From the NCBI GenBank assembly GCA_963787895.1, contig CAWBEX010000008.1:186001-250000 (forward strand): a stretch of 64,000 nt of DNA. The letters run 5' to 3'. The DNA comes from Anderseniella sp963787895. Lineage in GTDB: Bacteria > Pseudomonadota > Alphaproteobacteria > Rhizobiales > Aestuariivirgaceae. Shown in pieces: positions 17,441-26,303 of this stretch. The first letter of the stretch is position 1. Each line of letters starts with the position of its first letter. The translations under genes and the position numbers were made by a program. Below the pieces are notes generated by a model that was given only the letters and a program-made list of their open reading frames with translations, did no database searches and was not told the origin of the DNA.

Positions 17441-18345
17441 CTACACCACACCATGGCGCGCCCGCGCGCGCGCATTCACGGCCGCCGATCGTTGACCCAT
17501 GATGACAGACAGCATAACTGCCGCCACGATGATGCCCCCACCGATAAAATCTTGCGACGCTGCCTTTTCACCGATTGTGATGTAGCTCCACAATGGATTC
17601 AGCACAGCATCCAGAAGCACGATAAGGCTTGCAATGACAGCCGGTATTGAGCGGGCTGAGCGGGCAAACAAAACGATCGGAAACGCGAGTTGCACCGCTC
17701 CCATCAGCGCAAGCACCATCATCTCATGCGCCGTGACATTGAAACCATCGCCCCAGATACCGGCCACAATGAATACACCCAAACCACCCAGAACCATGGC
17801 TGGCACCATGTCGACATTGCGATAACGCCGCAATGTGTTCACCTGCAATGCCCAGCTGACCGAACATGCCAGTGCAAGCAGGTTGCCGGTCAGATTGCCA
17901 GCCTGCATGCCGTCACGCACAATGAACGCTACTCCACCCAATGCCATGAACGCCGCCAGCCAGGTTGCTTTCGACGGGCTCTCGCCATTCATGGCGCGGC
18001 TCAACAGGGCGGTGAATACAGGCGCCGTAGCAACCAGGCATGAGACGTTGGCAGTCGACGCCATGGTCAGCGCAGTTACGTACAGCGTTGACCCAATCGC
18101 AAAAAAGCCGCGGCACCAAATAGAGCCACCAGCGGAACTTCAGCCACCTTGGCTGGCAGTTGTGATCGGTAGCGAAACGCCAGCCACGCCACCAGCGCCA
18201 ATGCCATGAACAGCCCGCGCCAGCAATTGATCTGCCACCCTGTCAGCCCAGGCAGGTGGCGGACAAATGCGCCTGACAAACTCCAGCCGACGGTGGCCAC
18301 AGCCGCAAGAACAACACCCGTTGAATAAGACTGCTCCTGGTTCAA
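17441..18345 (-). pseudogene. DMT/EamA-family transporter interrupted by a frameshift
   Basis: Two minus-strand frames together make one EamA-type ten-helix transporter of about 300 residues. The N-terminal part (18345 down, TTG start) reads normally to ALFGAAAF, then falls out of frame and stops near 18076. The rest continues in another frame to 17441. The break is at a run of six A on the plus strand (18101-18106); one extra base would restore FGAAAFFAIGSTLYVTALTM and an intact protein. Either a true inactivating deletion, phase variation at a homopolymer, or a sequencing error. Codon use is like that of the neighbours. Confidence 0.8.
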
Positions 18346-18472
18346 ATGCGCCCTGCCGTCAAAGTAGTTGCCCTTACGCGACTATGCGCCAGAACTGCGA
18401 AAAGCCGGAATGCTATTTCTGCGCTCCGGCTTCTCGAAATTGCATGGTTGGCAAGCTATGCGAACAACTACC

Positions 18473-18997
18473 TCAGGCTACAAGCGTTCCGCGAACCGGA
18501 TATTTGTTTTCAATCACAAACTTCAAAACGCTTGCCAGTTCCGCCGCCTTGGCTCGCCCGAATGGGGCTGTCTGCACTGACCAGTGGTACAGTGTGCCGT
18601 CCGGCTTGATGATGGCAACTGCCGGTTCGCTGAATATAGCCGGCTCACCCGGATCAATCGCAGACGACATATAGAGCCCCCAAGCCTTGGCTTGGTCGCG
18701 CGTCAGTCCATAGCCAAGCTTGAGACCCGACACATTCCAGTCACGCATGGTTTTCTCTGCCAGTTCAGCCGAATTCATGCTGATCGCCACCACATCAATT
18801 CCCAGAGCGTCAAAGTCATTCAGCCGGGCTTGGAAGTCAGAGACCTGGCCCTTGCAGATCGGGCAATGCAGGCCACGATAAAATATCACAATCGTGAAAT
18901 TACCGGGTTCTTCGTGATTGAGGCTGAAGTTGCCGCCGCCAGCGAGTTCGATGGCTAGTGCTGGTGCTTGCTGGCCCGGCATAAGGGTGGAATGCAT
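18473..18997 (-). CDS. Peroxiredoxin-like protein (AhpC/TSA family)
   Basis: A 174-residue thioredoxin-fold protein. The active-site region reads IVIFYRGLHCPICKGQ (about residues 36-51), with the peroxidatic-type cysteine followed by a second at CPIC, an arrangement of the AhpC/TSA-like peroxiredoxin group. No signal peptide, so cytoplasmic. It probably reduces peroxides using a thiol partner. A long nested hairpin (19010-19065) lies immediately upstream of its Shine-Dalgarno sequence. It follows the FAD/GcvT dehydrogenase, whose oxidase-type chemistry could produce H2O2; that link is inference. Confidence 0.88.
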   Translation of the reverse strand: MHSTLMPGQQAPALAIELAGGGNFSLNHEEPGNFTIVIFYRGLHCPICKGQVSDFQARLNDFDALGIDVVAISMNSAELAEKTMRDWNVSGLKLGYGLTRDQAKAWGLYMSSAIDPGEPAIFSEPAVAIIKPDGTLYHWSVQTAPFGRAKAAELASVLKFVIENKYPVRGTLVA

Positions 18998-19009
18998 GAT
19001 GGTAGCTCC

Positions 19010-19065
19010 TTGAACAAGAAAGGGACAATGGCTGCAAACTGGCCATTGTCCCCCCGCTTGTTCAA
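19010..19065 (-). terminator. Nested perfect hairpin between the GcvT-type dehydrogenase and the peroxiredoxin
   Basis: Inner stem of 11 bases (GGGACAATGGC 19022-19032 with GCCATTGTCCC 19042-19052) inside an outer stem of 9 bases (TTGAACAAG 19010-19018 with CTTGTTCAA 19057-19065). On the minus strand the inner stem is followed by TTTCTTGTT, so it can act as a terminator or attenuator for the upstream gene. The outer arm touches the peroxiredoxin ribosome-binding site. Confidence 0.65.
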
Positions 19066-19099
19066 ATCACTTCACCGTTAAAGGCATGTGAGCGAAGCT

Positions 19100-21616
19100 T
19101 CAAGCCCGAAGCCGTTCATTGTCCGGGTCGAACGGGCTTTCCTGCACCAAAGTGGCATCAAACAGCTCGCCCAGGATTTTGACCTTGAACTTGGCGCCAT
19201 CCTTGACCTGAACAGGCTTGACCATCGCCAGCGCCAGCGACTTGCCAACCCGCCAGCCATAGGCACCTGTCGTCACACGGCCCACCAGCGCCTTGCCATC
19301 AGCCGCATAGATGGCTTCCGAACCGCGCGCATCGCAATCCTTTATACCGTGCACCTCAAGTGTCACGAAGGCCCAGTCGTCACCGGCAGCATGGCGCTTG
19401 ACCAGTTCGTCACGGCCGATGAAGTCCCCTTTGTTCAGATGCACGAAACGGTCGAGACCGGACTCGTAGGCCGAGTACTCAATCGACAATTCGCGCCCGA
19501 TCAGCCGGTAGGACTTTTCGACAGCCATTGTGCCCATGGCACGAATGCCAAATGGCTTGATGCCAAACTCCTTGCCCGCTTCCATGACCATGTCAAAGAT
19601 GACGTTCTGCATCTCAATCGGGTGGTGCAACTCCCAACCCAGTTCGCCGACAAAGTTCACACGCAATGCATGCGCCTGCGCAATTCCGACATTTATGAAC
19701 TTGCCTGTCAGCCACTTGAAATTGTCGTTTGACAGGTCTGTGTCAGTCAACTTCTGGAGCAAATCGCGAGACTTCGGGCCGGCCAGGACCAGCACGCCCA
19801 TCTGCGTGGTGATCTTCTGCAGGTTGACACCGCTCTCGGGCTTCAGCTTGGTCAGATAATCCCAGTCATGACGCTCATAAGCTCCCGGACCAACAAGATA
19901 GAAGTCGTTCTCGGCGCGCTTGTAGACAGTGAATTCCGAGCGCACGCCTCCGTTCTTCGTCAGCAAATGACACAGACCGACACGGCCGATGCCTTTCGGC
20001 ACCCGGTTTGCAAAGATTGAGTCAAGCCACTCGGCAGCCCTGGGGCCTGTCACTTCGTACTTGGCGAACGCAGTCATATCCAGCAGGCCACAGTTTTCCG
20101 TGACGTTCTTAACCTCGTTGCCGACATGCTCGAAATAGTTCGACCGGCGGAACGACCACAATTCCTTGACTTTTTCACCCGGCTTCACCTGCGCATGATT
20201 ATCGCGGGTGATGACGTCAGGGCGTTCAATTTCCTCCGGTGTCCAGCCATAGTCAGCCGATGGGGCAAACCAGTTTGGTCTCTCCCAACCGTAGACAGAG
20301 CCAAATACTGCCCCCAATGCCTTCATCCGGTCATAGCAAGGCGACTGCTTGAGCGGTCGCGCATCCCAGCGTTCTTCATCCGGGTAATGCGGCGTGAACA
20401 CGTTGCGGTAGGCTTCTTCGTTCTTGGTCTTCAGGTAGCCTCGTGACGCATACGGACCGAACCTGCGTGGATCGACACCGAGCATGTCGATGGAACTTTC
20501 ACCCTCAACCATCCATTCAGCCAGTTGCCAGCCCGCCCCACCGGCGGCCGTGACACCGAACGAATGGCCTTCATTGAGCCACAGGTTTCGCCTGCCCCAG
20601 GCCGGGCCGATGATTGGTGAGCCATCTGGTGTGTAGCAAATGGCCCCGTTGTACACTTTCTTGATACCGACTTCGCCAAACACCGGGACGCGATGGAAGG
20701 CGCTCTCGATGTGAGGTGCGATGCGTTCCAGGTCTTCCTGGAACAACTCGTACTCGGCATCTTCATCCGGCCCATCCACATAGCAAACAGGTGCACCGGG
20801 CTCATATGGGCCGAGGATCAGACCACCAGCCTCCTCGCGCATGTACCAGGCCGAATCGGCGTCTCGCAGTACACCCATTTCCGGCAGACCGTTCTTGTGG
20901 CGTTGCTGGATTTCAGGGTGCGGCTCGGTGACAATGTATTGGTGTTCCACCGGAATGACGGGAATGTCGAGGCCGAGCATCTCGCCGGTCTGGCGCACAA
21001 AGTTGCCGGTAGCGGTAACAAGGTGCTCACAGGTGATGTCGCCCTTGTCTGTCTTAACCAGCCATTCGTCATTGGCTTTCTGCTCAATGGCAATGACGCG
21101 GGTCTGGCGATAAATCTGTGCGCCCTTGTCGCGCGCGCCCTTGGCCATGGCTTGCGTCAGATCTGCCGGCTGCACGTAACCATCATTTGGATGCTGGATA
21201 GCACCAAGCAAACCATCAGTGTTGCACAGCGGCCAGATTTCTTTGACCTGCTCGGGCGTGAGCAGGTTGACGTGCACACCAATGGTCTCTGCAATGCCGG
21301 CATAGTACATAAACTCATCCCAGCGATCCTTGGTTTGAGCCAGCCGGATGTTTGACACTTGGCGAAGACCGACATGCTGTCCGGTTTCTTCTTCAAGCCT
21401 GGAATACAGATCCAGCGAGTACTGGTGCACTTTGCCAACCGAGTAGGACATGTTGAACAACGGCAGCAAGCCTGCTGCGTGCCATGTCGAACCGGACGTA
21501 AGTTCATTGCGCTCAAGCAGCACAGTGTCAGTCCAGCCCTTCTTCGCAAGGGCGTAGAGCGTACCCACTCCAACAACGCCACCACCTATTACAACGACAC
21601 GTGCATGCGACTTCAT
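19100..21616 (-). CDS. FAD-dependent dehydrogenase with GcvT domain (dimethylglycine/sarcosine dehydrogenase-like)
   Basis: An 838-residue two-part enzyme. Residues about 5-390 are a DAO-type FAD domain: VVVIGGGVVGVGTLYALAKKG, then TSGSTWHAAGLLP, where the histidine matches the covalent FAD site of dimethylglycine dehydrogenases. Residues about 430-835 are GcvT folate-binding and barrel domains (GLLDMTAFAKYEVTGP, NFVGELGWELHHP). It is expected to oxidise an N-methyl amine such as dimethylglycine, sarcosine or methylaminobutanoate and pass the methyl carbon to THF. The exact substrate cannot be read. ATG 21616 is chosen: GGAGG precedes it; a TTG two codons upstream is less likely. The nearby fhs could take up the folate-bound C1 unit. 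Confidence 0.88.
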   Translation of the reverse strand: MKSHARVVVIGGGVVGVGTLYALAKKGWTDTVLLERNELTSGSTWHAAGLLPLFNMSYSVGKVHQYSLDLYSRLEEETGQHVGLRQVSNIRLAQTKDRWDEFMYYAGIAETIGVHVNLLTPEQVKEIWPLCNTDGLLGAIQHPNDGYVQPADLTQAMAKGARDKGAQIYRQTRVIAIEQKANDEWLVKTDKGDITCEHLVTATGNFVRQTGEMLGLDIPVIPVEHQYIVTEPHPEIQQRHKNGLPEMGVLRDADSAWYMREEAGGLILGPYEPGAPVCYVDGPDEDAEYELFQEDLERIAPHIESAFHRVPVFGEVGIKKVYNGAICYTPDGSPIIGPAWGRRNLWLNEGHSFGVTAAGGAGWQLAEWMVEGESSIDMLGVDPRRFGPYASRGYLKTKNEEAYRNVFTPHYPDEERWDARPLKQSPCYDRMKALGAVFGSVYGWERPNWFAPSADYGWTPEEIERPDVITRDNHAQVKPGEKVKELWSFRRSNYFEHVGNEVKNVTENCGLLDMTAFAKYEVTGPRAAEWLDSIFANRVPKGIGRVGLCHLLTKNGGVRSEFTVYKRAENDFYLVGPGAYERHDWDYLTKLKPESGVNLQKITTQMGVLVLAGPKSRDLLQKLTDTDLSNDNFKWLTGKFINVGIAQAHALRVNFVGELGWELHHPIEMQNVIFDMVMEAGKEFGIKPFGIRAMGTMAVEKSYRLIGRELSIEYSAYESGLDRFVHLNKGDFIGRDELVKRHAAGDDWAFVTLEVHGIKDCDARGSEAIYAADGKALVGRVTTGAYGWRVGKSLALAMVKPVQVKDGAKFKVKILGELFDATLVQESPFDPDNERLRA

Positions 21617-21731
21617 ACCCAATCCTCCGGGTCAGATCAGAAAATGCTGACCGCACCTTAGTGAATTGATTTCAACACGTGTGAAGTCAAGCGACCGGGC
21701 AAGTCAGAATTGCGACATTTGTTCAGCGCGT

Positions 21732-22337
21732 TCACACCGGCAGACCATTGCGTTGAAGATCATCACGCAGGCTGTGCGGGTCATGAAACTGCACTGCCTG
21801 CCACCCGGCTTCACGGGCAGCATGAACATTGTGTGCAACATCATCGATAAACAGGGTTGCAGCCGGGTCCAAGTTGAAGCTGAGTGCATGATGCGCGTAG
21901 ATTTCAGGTTCCGGTTTCAACAGACCGGTCTTGCCTGATACTGTGACACCCCTGAACTCTGTCAGGAATGAAAACCGTTCTACTGCGCTGTCAAATGTCT
22001 CGCCATTGAAGTTGGTCAAAGCAGTTACATCCACCTGGGCGGCTTTCAATGCACGCAGCAATTCCACACTACCCTCGATTATGGATGGCACCATGGTGTG
22101 CCAGTTCTTGCGAAAGGCCCGGATCAAGTCTGCCTTGTCGAAGTATTGCGCGATCAATCTGTCCTCGCCGGGCTTCCATTCCTGCACCCGATCCTGCTCC
22201 AGAATCCAGTCTTGCGAACATACCTCGCGGAGGAATGCCTTGCGCTCCTGCGCGTCAGGAATGAGATCGAGGTAGGCAAGTTCGGGTTCAAAATTTACCA
22301 ATACCCGCCCAATATCGAACACCACATGCCTGATCAT
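21732..22337 (-). CDS. HAD-superfamily hydrolase (subfamily IA)
   Basis: A 201-residue phosphatase-like protein. Motif I is degenerate: HVVFDIGRVLVNFEP (residues 4-18) has DIGRV where most HADs have DxDGT, i.e. the second aspartate is replaced, as in the DxG-type YihX group. Motif II is LTNFNGETF, motif III lysine is in SGKTGLLKPEPEIY, and motif IV is FIDDVAHNV. It resembles YihX-type sugar-phosphate phosphatases. It starts 3 bases after the moeA stop and is the last gene of the molybdenum-cofactor operon; a role there is not established. Confidence 0.88.
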   Translation of the reverse strand: MIRHVVFDIGRVLVNFEPELAYLDLIPDAQERKAFLREVCSQDWILEQDRVQEWKPGEDRLIAQYFDKADLIRAFRKNWHTMVPSIIEGSVELLRALKAAQVDVTALTNFNGETFDSAVERFSFLTEFRGVTVSGKTGLLKPEPEIYAHHALSFNLDPAATLFIDDVAHNVHAAREAGWQAVQFHDPHSLRDDLQRNGLPV

Positions 22338-22340
22338 TGC

Positions 22341-23600
22341 TTACAGTCCAAACTCACTGAACGGGATGAACCCGAGCTGGTCACCTTCCTTCACACAAGA
22401 CACCTCCTCGCGCACCTCGATAAGCCCGGCCGCCTGACGCAGGCCTGATATGAGGCCTGACCCATCGCGAGTGAACTTGCGCAGGGCCGGACCGGATTCT
22501 GTTTCCTCGATCCAACCGCGCCAGAATTCTCGCCGGTCAGTCTTTTTCTTTCGGATTTCGAAACCAGCCGGCAACGGGTAGCGCTGTGGTGGAAACCAGG
22601 CGGCACCCTGAAGTCGGGCAAACATGGGCTGCGCATAAAGCAGGAAGGTTACAAAGGCCGCCACCGGGTTGCCCGGTAATCCGAAGAACACCGTGTCATC
22701 AATTTGTCCCATCGCCAACGGTCGACCCGGCTTTACGGCCAATTGCCAGGCATGTAGTGACCCCAGTTTCTGCATCGTCTCGACGACGAAGTCGGCCTCG
22801 CCCCGGCTGGCGCCGCCGGTGGTCAGAATCACGTCGCATTCCGCAGCCGCCCGCGCAACCGCAGACTCCACGTCCTCACGCCGGTCTGCAACCACACCAT
22901 AGTCCACTGCCTGTGCTCCAACTGTATGAAGTAACCCGCGCAGCAAATGATGGTTTGAGTCGTAGACCTGCCCGTCAGTGAGCAGCTTTCCAGGCCGCAC
23001 AATCTCATCACCAGTCGAGATCAGCGCCACCTTGAGCGGGGCGTACACCTGGCAGGTATTCTTGCCGGTGGAGGCTATGGCAGCAACATCCTGTGCTCTG
23101 AGCCGCTCTCCACGTTGCAGCATCGTCTCGCCAGTTTTCACATCCTCGCCCGCATGGCGCGTATTTGCGCCCGGCTTCAGACCTGCGGGAATGACCACCG
23201 CATCACCTTCGCGCGTAGTGTCTTCCTGCATCACACTGGTATCAGCACCGGCCGGCATCACTGCACCAGTGAAGATGCGCGCAGCTTCACCTGGCTTCAA
23301 TGCGCGCCCCGGCACATCGCCAGCCGCCACCCGCATGACGACTTCAAGCCGCGTATCACCATCCGAGATAAGGTCAGCACCTGCGAATGCGTAGCCATCC
23401 ACTGCCGCATTGTTGAACGCCGGTATGTTTCGCGGTGCAGTGATCGTCTCTGCCAGCACCCTGCCATGTGCACTTGCCAGATCAAGGGTCTCAACATCTG
23501 CCACCGGCAACAACCGGTGCAGGATCAGCGCGACAGCATCGTCATGGCGCAGCCGGTCCTTATCGTGCAGAAAACAATCGTCAAGCAGCTTGCGTGTCAT
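22341..23600 (-). CDS. moeA: Molybdopterin molybdotransferase
   Basis: A 419-residue MoeA protein, which inserts molybdate into adenylated molybdopterin. Seen: FNNAAVDGYAFAG (about residues 60-72), MPAGADTSVMQED, VALISTGDEIVRPG and TTGGASRGEADFV (domain III), then VKPGRPLAMG and FGLPGNPVAAFV, all MoeA signatures. Its start overlaps the mobB stop as ATGA. It supplies cofactor to the formate dehydrogenase in this window and to any other molybdoenzymes. No mogA or moaA-E is present here. Confidence 0.95.
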   Translation of the reverse strand: MTRKLLDDCFLHDKDRLRHDDAVALILHRLLPVADVETLDLASAHGRVLAETITAPRNIPAFNNAAVDGYAFAGADLISDGDTRLEVVMRVAAGDVPGRALKPGEAARIFTGAVMPAGADTSVMQEDTTREGDAVVIPAGLKPGANTRHAGEDVKTGETMLQRGERLRAQDVAAIASTGKNTCQVYAPLKVALISTGDEIVRPGKLLTDGQVYDSNHHLLRGLLHTVGAQAVDYGVVADRREDVESAVARAAAECDVILTTGGASRGEADFVVETMQKLGSLHAWQLAVKPGRPLAMGQIDDTVFFGLPGNPVAAFVTFLLYAQPMFARLQGAAWFPPQRYPLPAGFEIRKKKTDRREFWRGWIEETESGPALRKFTRDGSGLISGLRQAAGLIEVREEVSCVKEGDQLGFIPFSEFGL

Positions 23601-24121
23601 ATCAGCTCCGGCACTTCGACCAGCCCGGTTCGCCCGCAGATGAAATCAGCCAGTGCAACTACATCATCCCGGCTGTACACAGGCACCGGACAATCAACCA
23701 CTGGCCCGTTGGCCGCCACAGCCTTGATAGTGGCATCCTCATCAGCCAGCCGCGGGTTGTCATCGTCGATGTTGCGCACTTCGATCTTGTCGTGGGCATC
23801 CCGTTTATAACCTTCGATGATTACCAGATCACACGGATCAAGTTTGGCCAGAATTTCCTCCAGTGAAGGTTCCGGATCTGCCCGCAGTTCATTGACGATG
23901 GCCCAACGAGCGCGAGACACTATCGCCACTTGGGCGGCACCTGCCTTGCGATGGCGAAAGCTGTCGCGTCCCTCGTGGTCGATATCGAACGAATGATGCG
24001 CGTGCTTTACAGTTGATATACGATAACCGCGCCCGGTGAGTTCAGTGACCAGGCGCTCCACCAGCGTCGTCTTGCCGGCATTCTTGAAGCCGGCAACCCC
24101 GATGATTCGCTGCTTGCTCAT
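23597..24121 (-). CDS. mobB: Molybdopterin-guanine dinucleotide biosynthesis adaptor protein
   Basis: A 174-residue P-loop GTPase-like protein. IIGVAGFKNAGKTTLVERL (residues 5-23) is the Walker A region, and later TVKHAHHSFDIDHEGRDSFRHR and DLVIIEGYKRDAHDKIEV are typical MobB segments. It binds GTP and assists MobA in attaching GMP to molybdopterin. The start is placed at MSKQRIIG, where the start overlaps the mobA stop as ATGA; 8 more in-frame residues upstream are unlikely. Confidence 0.94.
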   Translation of the reverse strand: MSKQRIIGVAGFKNAGKTTLVERLVTELTGRGYRISTVKHAHHSFDIDHEGRDSFRHRKAGAAQVAIVSRARWAIVNELRADPEPSLEEILAKLDPCDLVIIEGYKRDAHDKIEVRNIDDDNPRLADEDATIKAVAANGPVVDCPVPVYSRDDVVALADFICGRTGLVEVPELI

Positions 24122-24732
24122 GCCGCCAACTTCGCTGCAATGCATTCGGCCGCTTCCACGTCTTCCGGACGGTTCACATTGAAAAATGGGTCATGCTGTT
24201 CGGCTGAAAATTCGACCGCCGCAAGCTTGTGCCGGGCCGTCCAGATATCAACCTTGCGAAAGCCCTCATCAACCAGGGCATGGCGCAAATCATCTGCAAG
24301 TCGCACAGGCCACAAGGCGAACACCGGATGGTTCCGCCCGTTTGACACAGCACATGCCATATCAGCCCTTTCGCTCTTTACGGCTGCCTGCATCCGAGAG
24401 ACGAAATCAGATGGAAAGAACGGCGTATCGGTCGCCGCTGTCGCAACCCATTGTGCAGTCGTGTTGGCGCGCGCCCACTCCAGCCCCGTCAGCACACCGG
24501 CCAACGGGCCAACAAACCCGTCTACTGAATCGGGTACAACCGGCAAGCCGCAAGACGCGAACCGGGCAGGATCACCATTGGCGTTGAGAATGATTTGTGA
24601 AACCTGCGGGCGCAATCGGTCAAGCACATGATCGAGAACCAGCCTCCCACCCAACCTGATCAGACCCTTGTCGCCACCGCCCATGCGCCGGGCAAGGCCG
24701 CCAGCCAGAATACAACCGACAACCTCAGTCAT
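24118..24732 (-). CDS. mobA: Molybdenum cofactor guanylyltransferase
   Basis: A 204-residue nucleotidyltransferase that transfers GMP from GTP to Mo-molybdopterin, giving the MGD cofactor used by DMSO-reductase-family enzymes such as the formate dehydrogenase in this window. Seen: CILAGGLARRMGGGDKGLIRLGG cut here to its key residues LAGGLARRMGGGDK (about 9-22) and the metal-binding TAATDTPFFPSDF. It overlaps fdhD by 8 bases and mobB by 4. Confidence 0.95.
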   Translation of the reverse strand: MTEVVGCILAGGLARRMGGGDKGLIRLGGRLVLDHVLDRLRPQVSQIILNANGDPARFASCGLPVVPDSVDGFVGPLAGVLTGLEWARANTTAQWVATAATDTPFFPSDFVSRMQAAVKSERADMACAVSNGRNHPVFALWPVRLADDLRHALVDEGFRKVDIWTARHKLAAVEFSAEQHDPFFNVNRPEDVEAAECIAAKLAA

Positions 24733-25618
24733 CGCCGTTGGCCCCCTTGCGCCGGTGCTTGTGGTCCTCTTCGTCTACCTGCGAAAGGTCCGCATCAAAC
24801 ACGATGCGCTCTACACCCGACAATGCGACGAACCGTTTACCGCGCGCGCGCCCGATCACCGTCATGCCCACTTGCCTTGCAAGATCAACACCCCAGGCTG
24901 TAAAGCCCGAACGCGATACCAGTATGGGAATGTGCATGGCAGCACACTTCAGGATCATTTCCGAAGTTAACCGTCCTGTTGTGTAGAAAATCTTGTCTTC
25001 GGGAGAAATCTCGTTGAGGAACATCCAGCCGGCAATCTTGTCGACCGCATTGTGGCGTCCAACATCTTCCAGATAAACCAGCGGCACATCACCCTTGCAC
25101 AGCACACAACCATGAATCGCACCCGCCTTGAGATAGAGCGATGGTGTCGTGTTGATCTTCTTCGTCAGCGTGTAGATCCACGACGTTTTGATGCGCGCGT
25201 TGGCTGACAACTCGATGGAATCAAAGCTCTCCATCATGTCACCAAACACGGTACCCTGTGCGCAACCCGAGGTGCGCGTCTTCTTCTTCATCTTCTCTTC
25301 GAAGTTTGTCTCGCGCACCGTGCGAACAACAACAACCTCAAGCTCTTCGTCATAGTCGATGCCGGTAATCTCATCATCCGGCTTCAACATGCCCTGGTTG
25401 AGCAGGTAACCTACCGCAAGCCAGTCCGGGTGATCGCCAATGGTCATCGACGTAACGATCTCCTGGGCGTTCAGGTAGATTGTCAACGGGCGCTCATGCA
25501 CCACGTGCGCCTCAATCCGTGCTCCTGTTTGATCTATGCCGGTGACGGCACGAGACAACCGCGCATCCTCAGGATCGGGCACAATGGCAAGTTCAGAAAT
25601 GTCGCGAGGCGCATTCAT
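24725..25618 (-). CDS. fdhD: Formate dehydrogenase accessory sulfurtransferase
   Basis: A 297-residue FdhD protein, needed to pass sulfur from a cysteine desulfurase to the bis-MGD cofactor of formate dehydrogenase. Seen: TRTSGCAQGTVFGD (mid-protein), HGCVLCKGDVPLVYLEDVGRHNAVDK, and STGRL-type segment TTGRLTSEMI. The usual paired cysteine loop appears as SGCAQG with a single cysteine rather than CxxC, which many FdhD orthologs also show. Its start overlaps the MOSC gene stop as ATGA. It tightly links the cofactor operon to the formate dehydrogenase operon just upstream. Confidence 0.93.
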   Translation of the reverse strand: MNAPRDISELAIVPDPEDARLSRAVTGIDQTGARIEAHVVHERPLTIYLNAQEIVTSMTIGDHPDWLAVGYLLNQGMLKPDDEITGIDYDEELEVVVVRTVRETNFEEKMKKKTRTSGCAQGTVFGDMMESFDSIELSANARIKTSWIYTLTKKINTTPSLYLKAGAIHGCVLCKGDVPLVYLEDVGRHNAVDKIAGWMFLNEISPEDKIFYTTGRLTSEMILKCAAMHIPILVSRSGFTAWGVDLARQVGMTVIGRARGKRFVALSGVERIVFDADLSQVDEEDHKHRRKGANGDD

Positions 25619-26196
25619 GCGTGCGAGTATATCCGTTGCGGTGGTATATGCAGTTCGATTGAGTCGCCGGTCGAGATGCTGCCTTCCCTTTCCACCCAGG
25701 CAACAAAACCACGCTTGCCGCGAGCAACTTTCGGGAACGGGTCGCCCTTGCCCGGATGATGCTTGTTGATCACATCAGACACATACCTGCATGGGGCGTT
25801 TTCGCCATCCACAATCAGTGTCGCTCCGGAGGCAAACATCATGCGCGTTGAAGGCGGTAAGAATGTGAGGTCCGGAATGCCAGAGGTCACAAGATTTGCC
25901 CCGACCCATTCCGGCGGCAAAGCCGGGATGGCGAGCAGGTTCGCCACTTCCGCCAGTTGCTCAGCTGACAGAATGGAAATTTGCCGGGTATTGGCAATTG
26001 GCACGCCGGGTTTGTACTGCTTCAGCAAGCGCGTGTCTGATTTGTATATCCGTCCAGAATGGCAGTCACCTGAGATGCCGTCGAACGTGATGTCCAGCCG
26101 GTCAACACGCGCCTTTTCGAGTCCCGTCTCGCGGTGCGGTGAAAGCAGCAGGGCATCAACCTTGCCAACAAGTTTTGACTTCTCCAGAACAGCCAT
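25615..26196 (-). CDS. MOSC domain-containing protein
   Basis: A 193-residue protein. The MOSC core runs over about residues 20-185, with ISGDCHSGRIYKSD and VDGENAPCRYVSDVI holding the conserved cysteine expected to carry sulfur or contact Mo. MOSC proteins act in molybdenum-sulfur chemistry or as small molybdoenzymes. Start at MAVLEKSKLVG; 29 in-frame upstream codons to 26283 look non-coding. It heads the operon MOSC-fdhD-mobA-mobB-moeA-HAD, so a part in cofactor sulfuration or storage is a reasonable inference. Confidence 0.88.
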   Translation of the reverse strand: MAVLEKSKLVGKVDALLLSPHRETGLEKARVDRLDITFDGISGDCHSGRIYKSDTRLLKQYKPGVPIANTRQISILSAEQLAEVANLLAIPALPPEWVGANLVTSGIPDLTFLPPSTRMMFASGATLIVDGENAPCRYVSDVINKHHPGKGDPFPKVARGKRGFVAWVEREGSISTGDSIELHIPPQRIYSHA

Positions 26197-26303
26197 CGAA
26201 TGTCCTTTCACATGTCGCTGTTGTGTATAACATCTCGCACAGCAATGGAAACCGCATTCCTCCTGGCTAGAGGCTGTCAGCATCGAATCTGTAGGCTCGT
26301 TAT

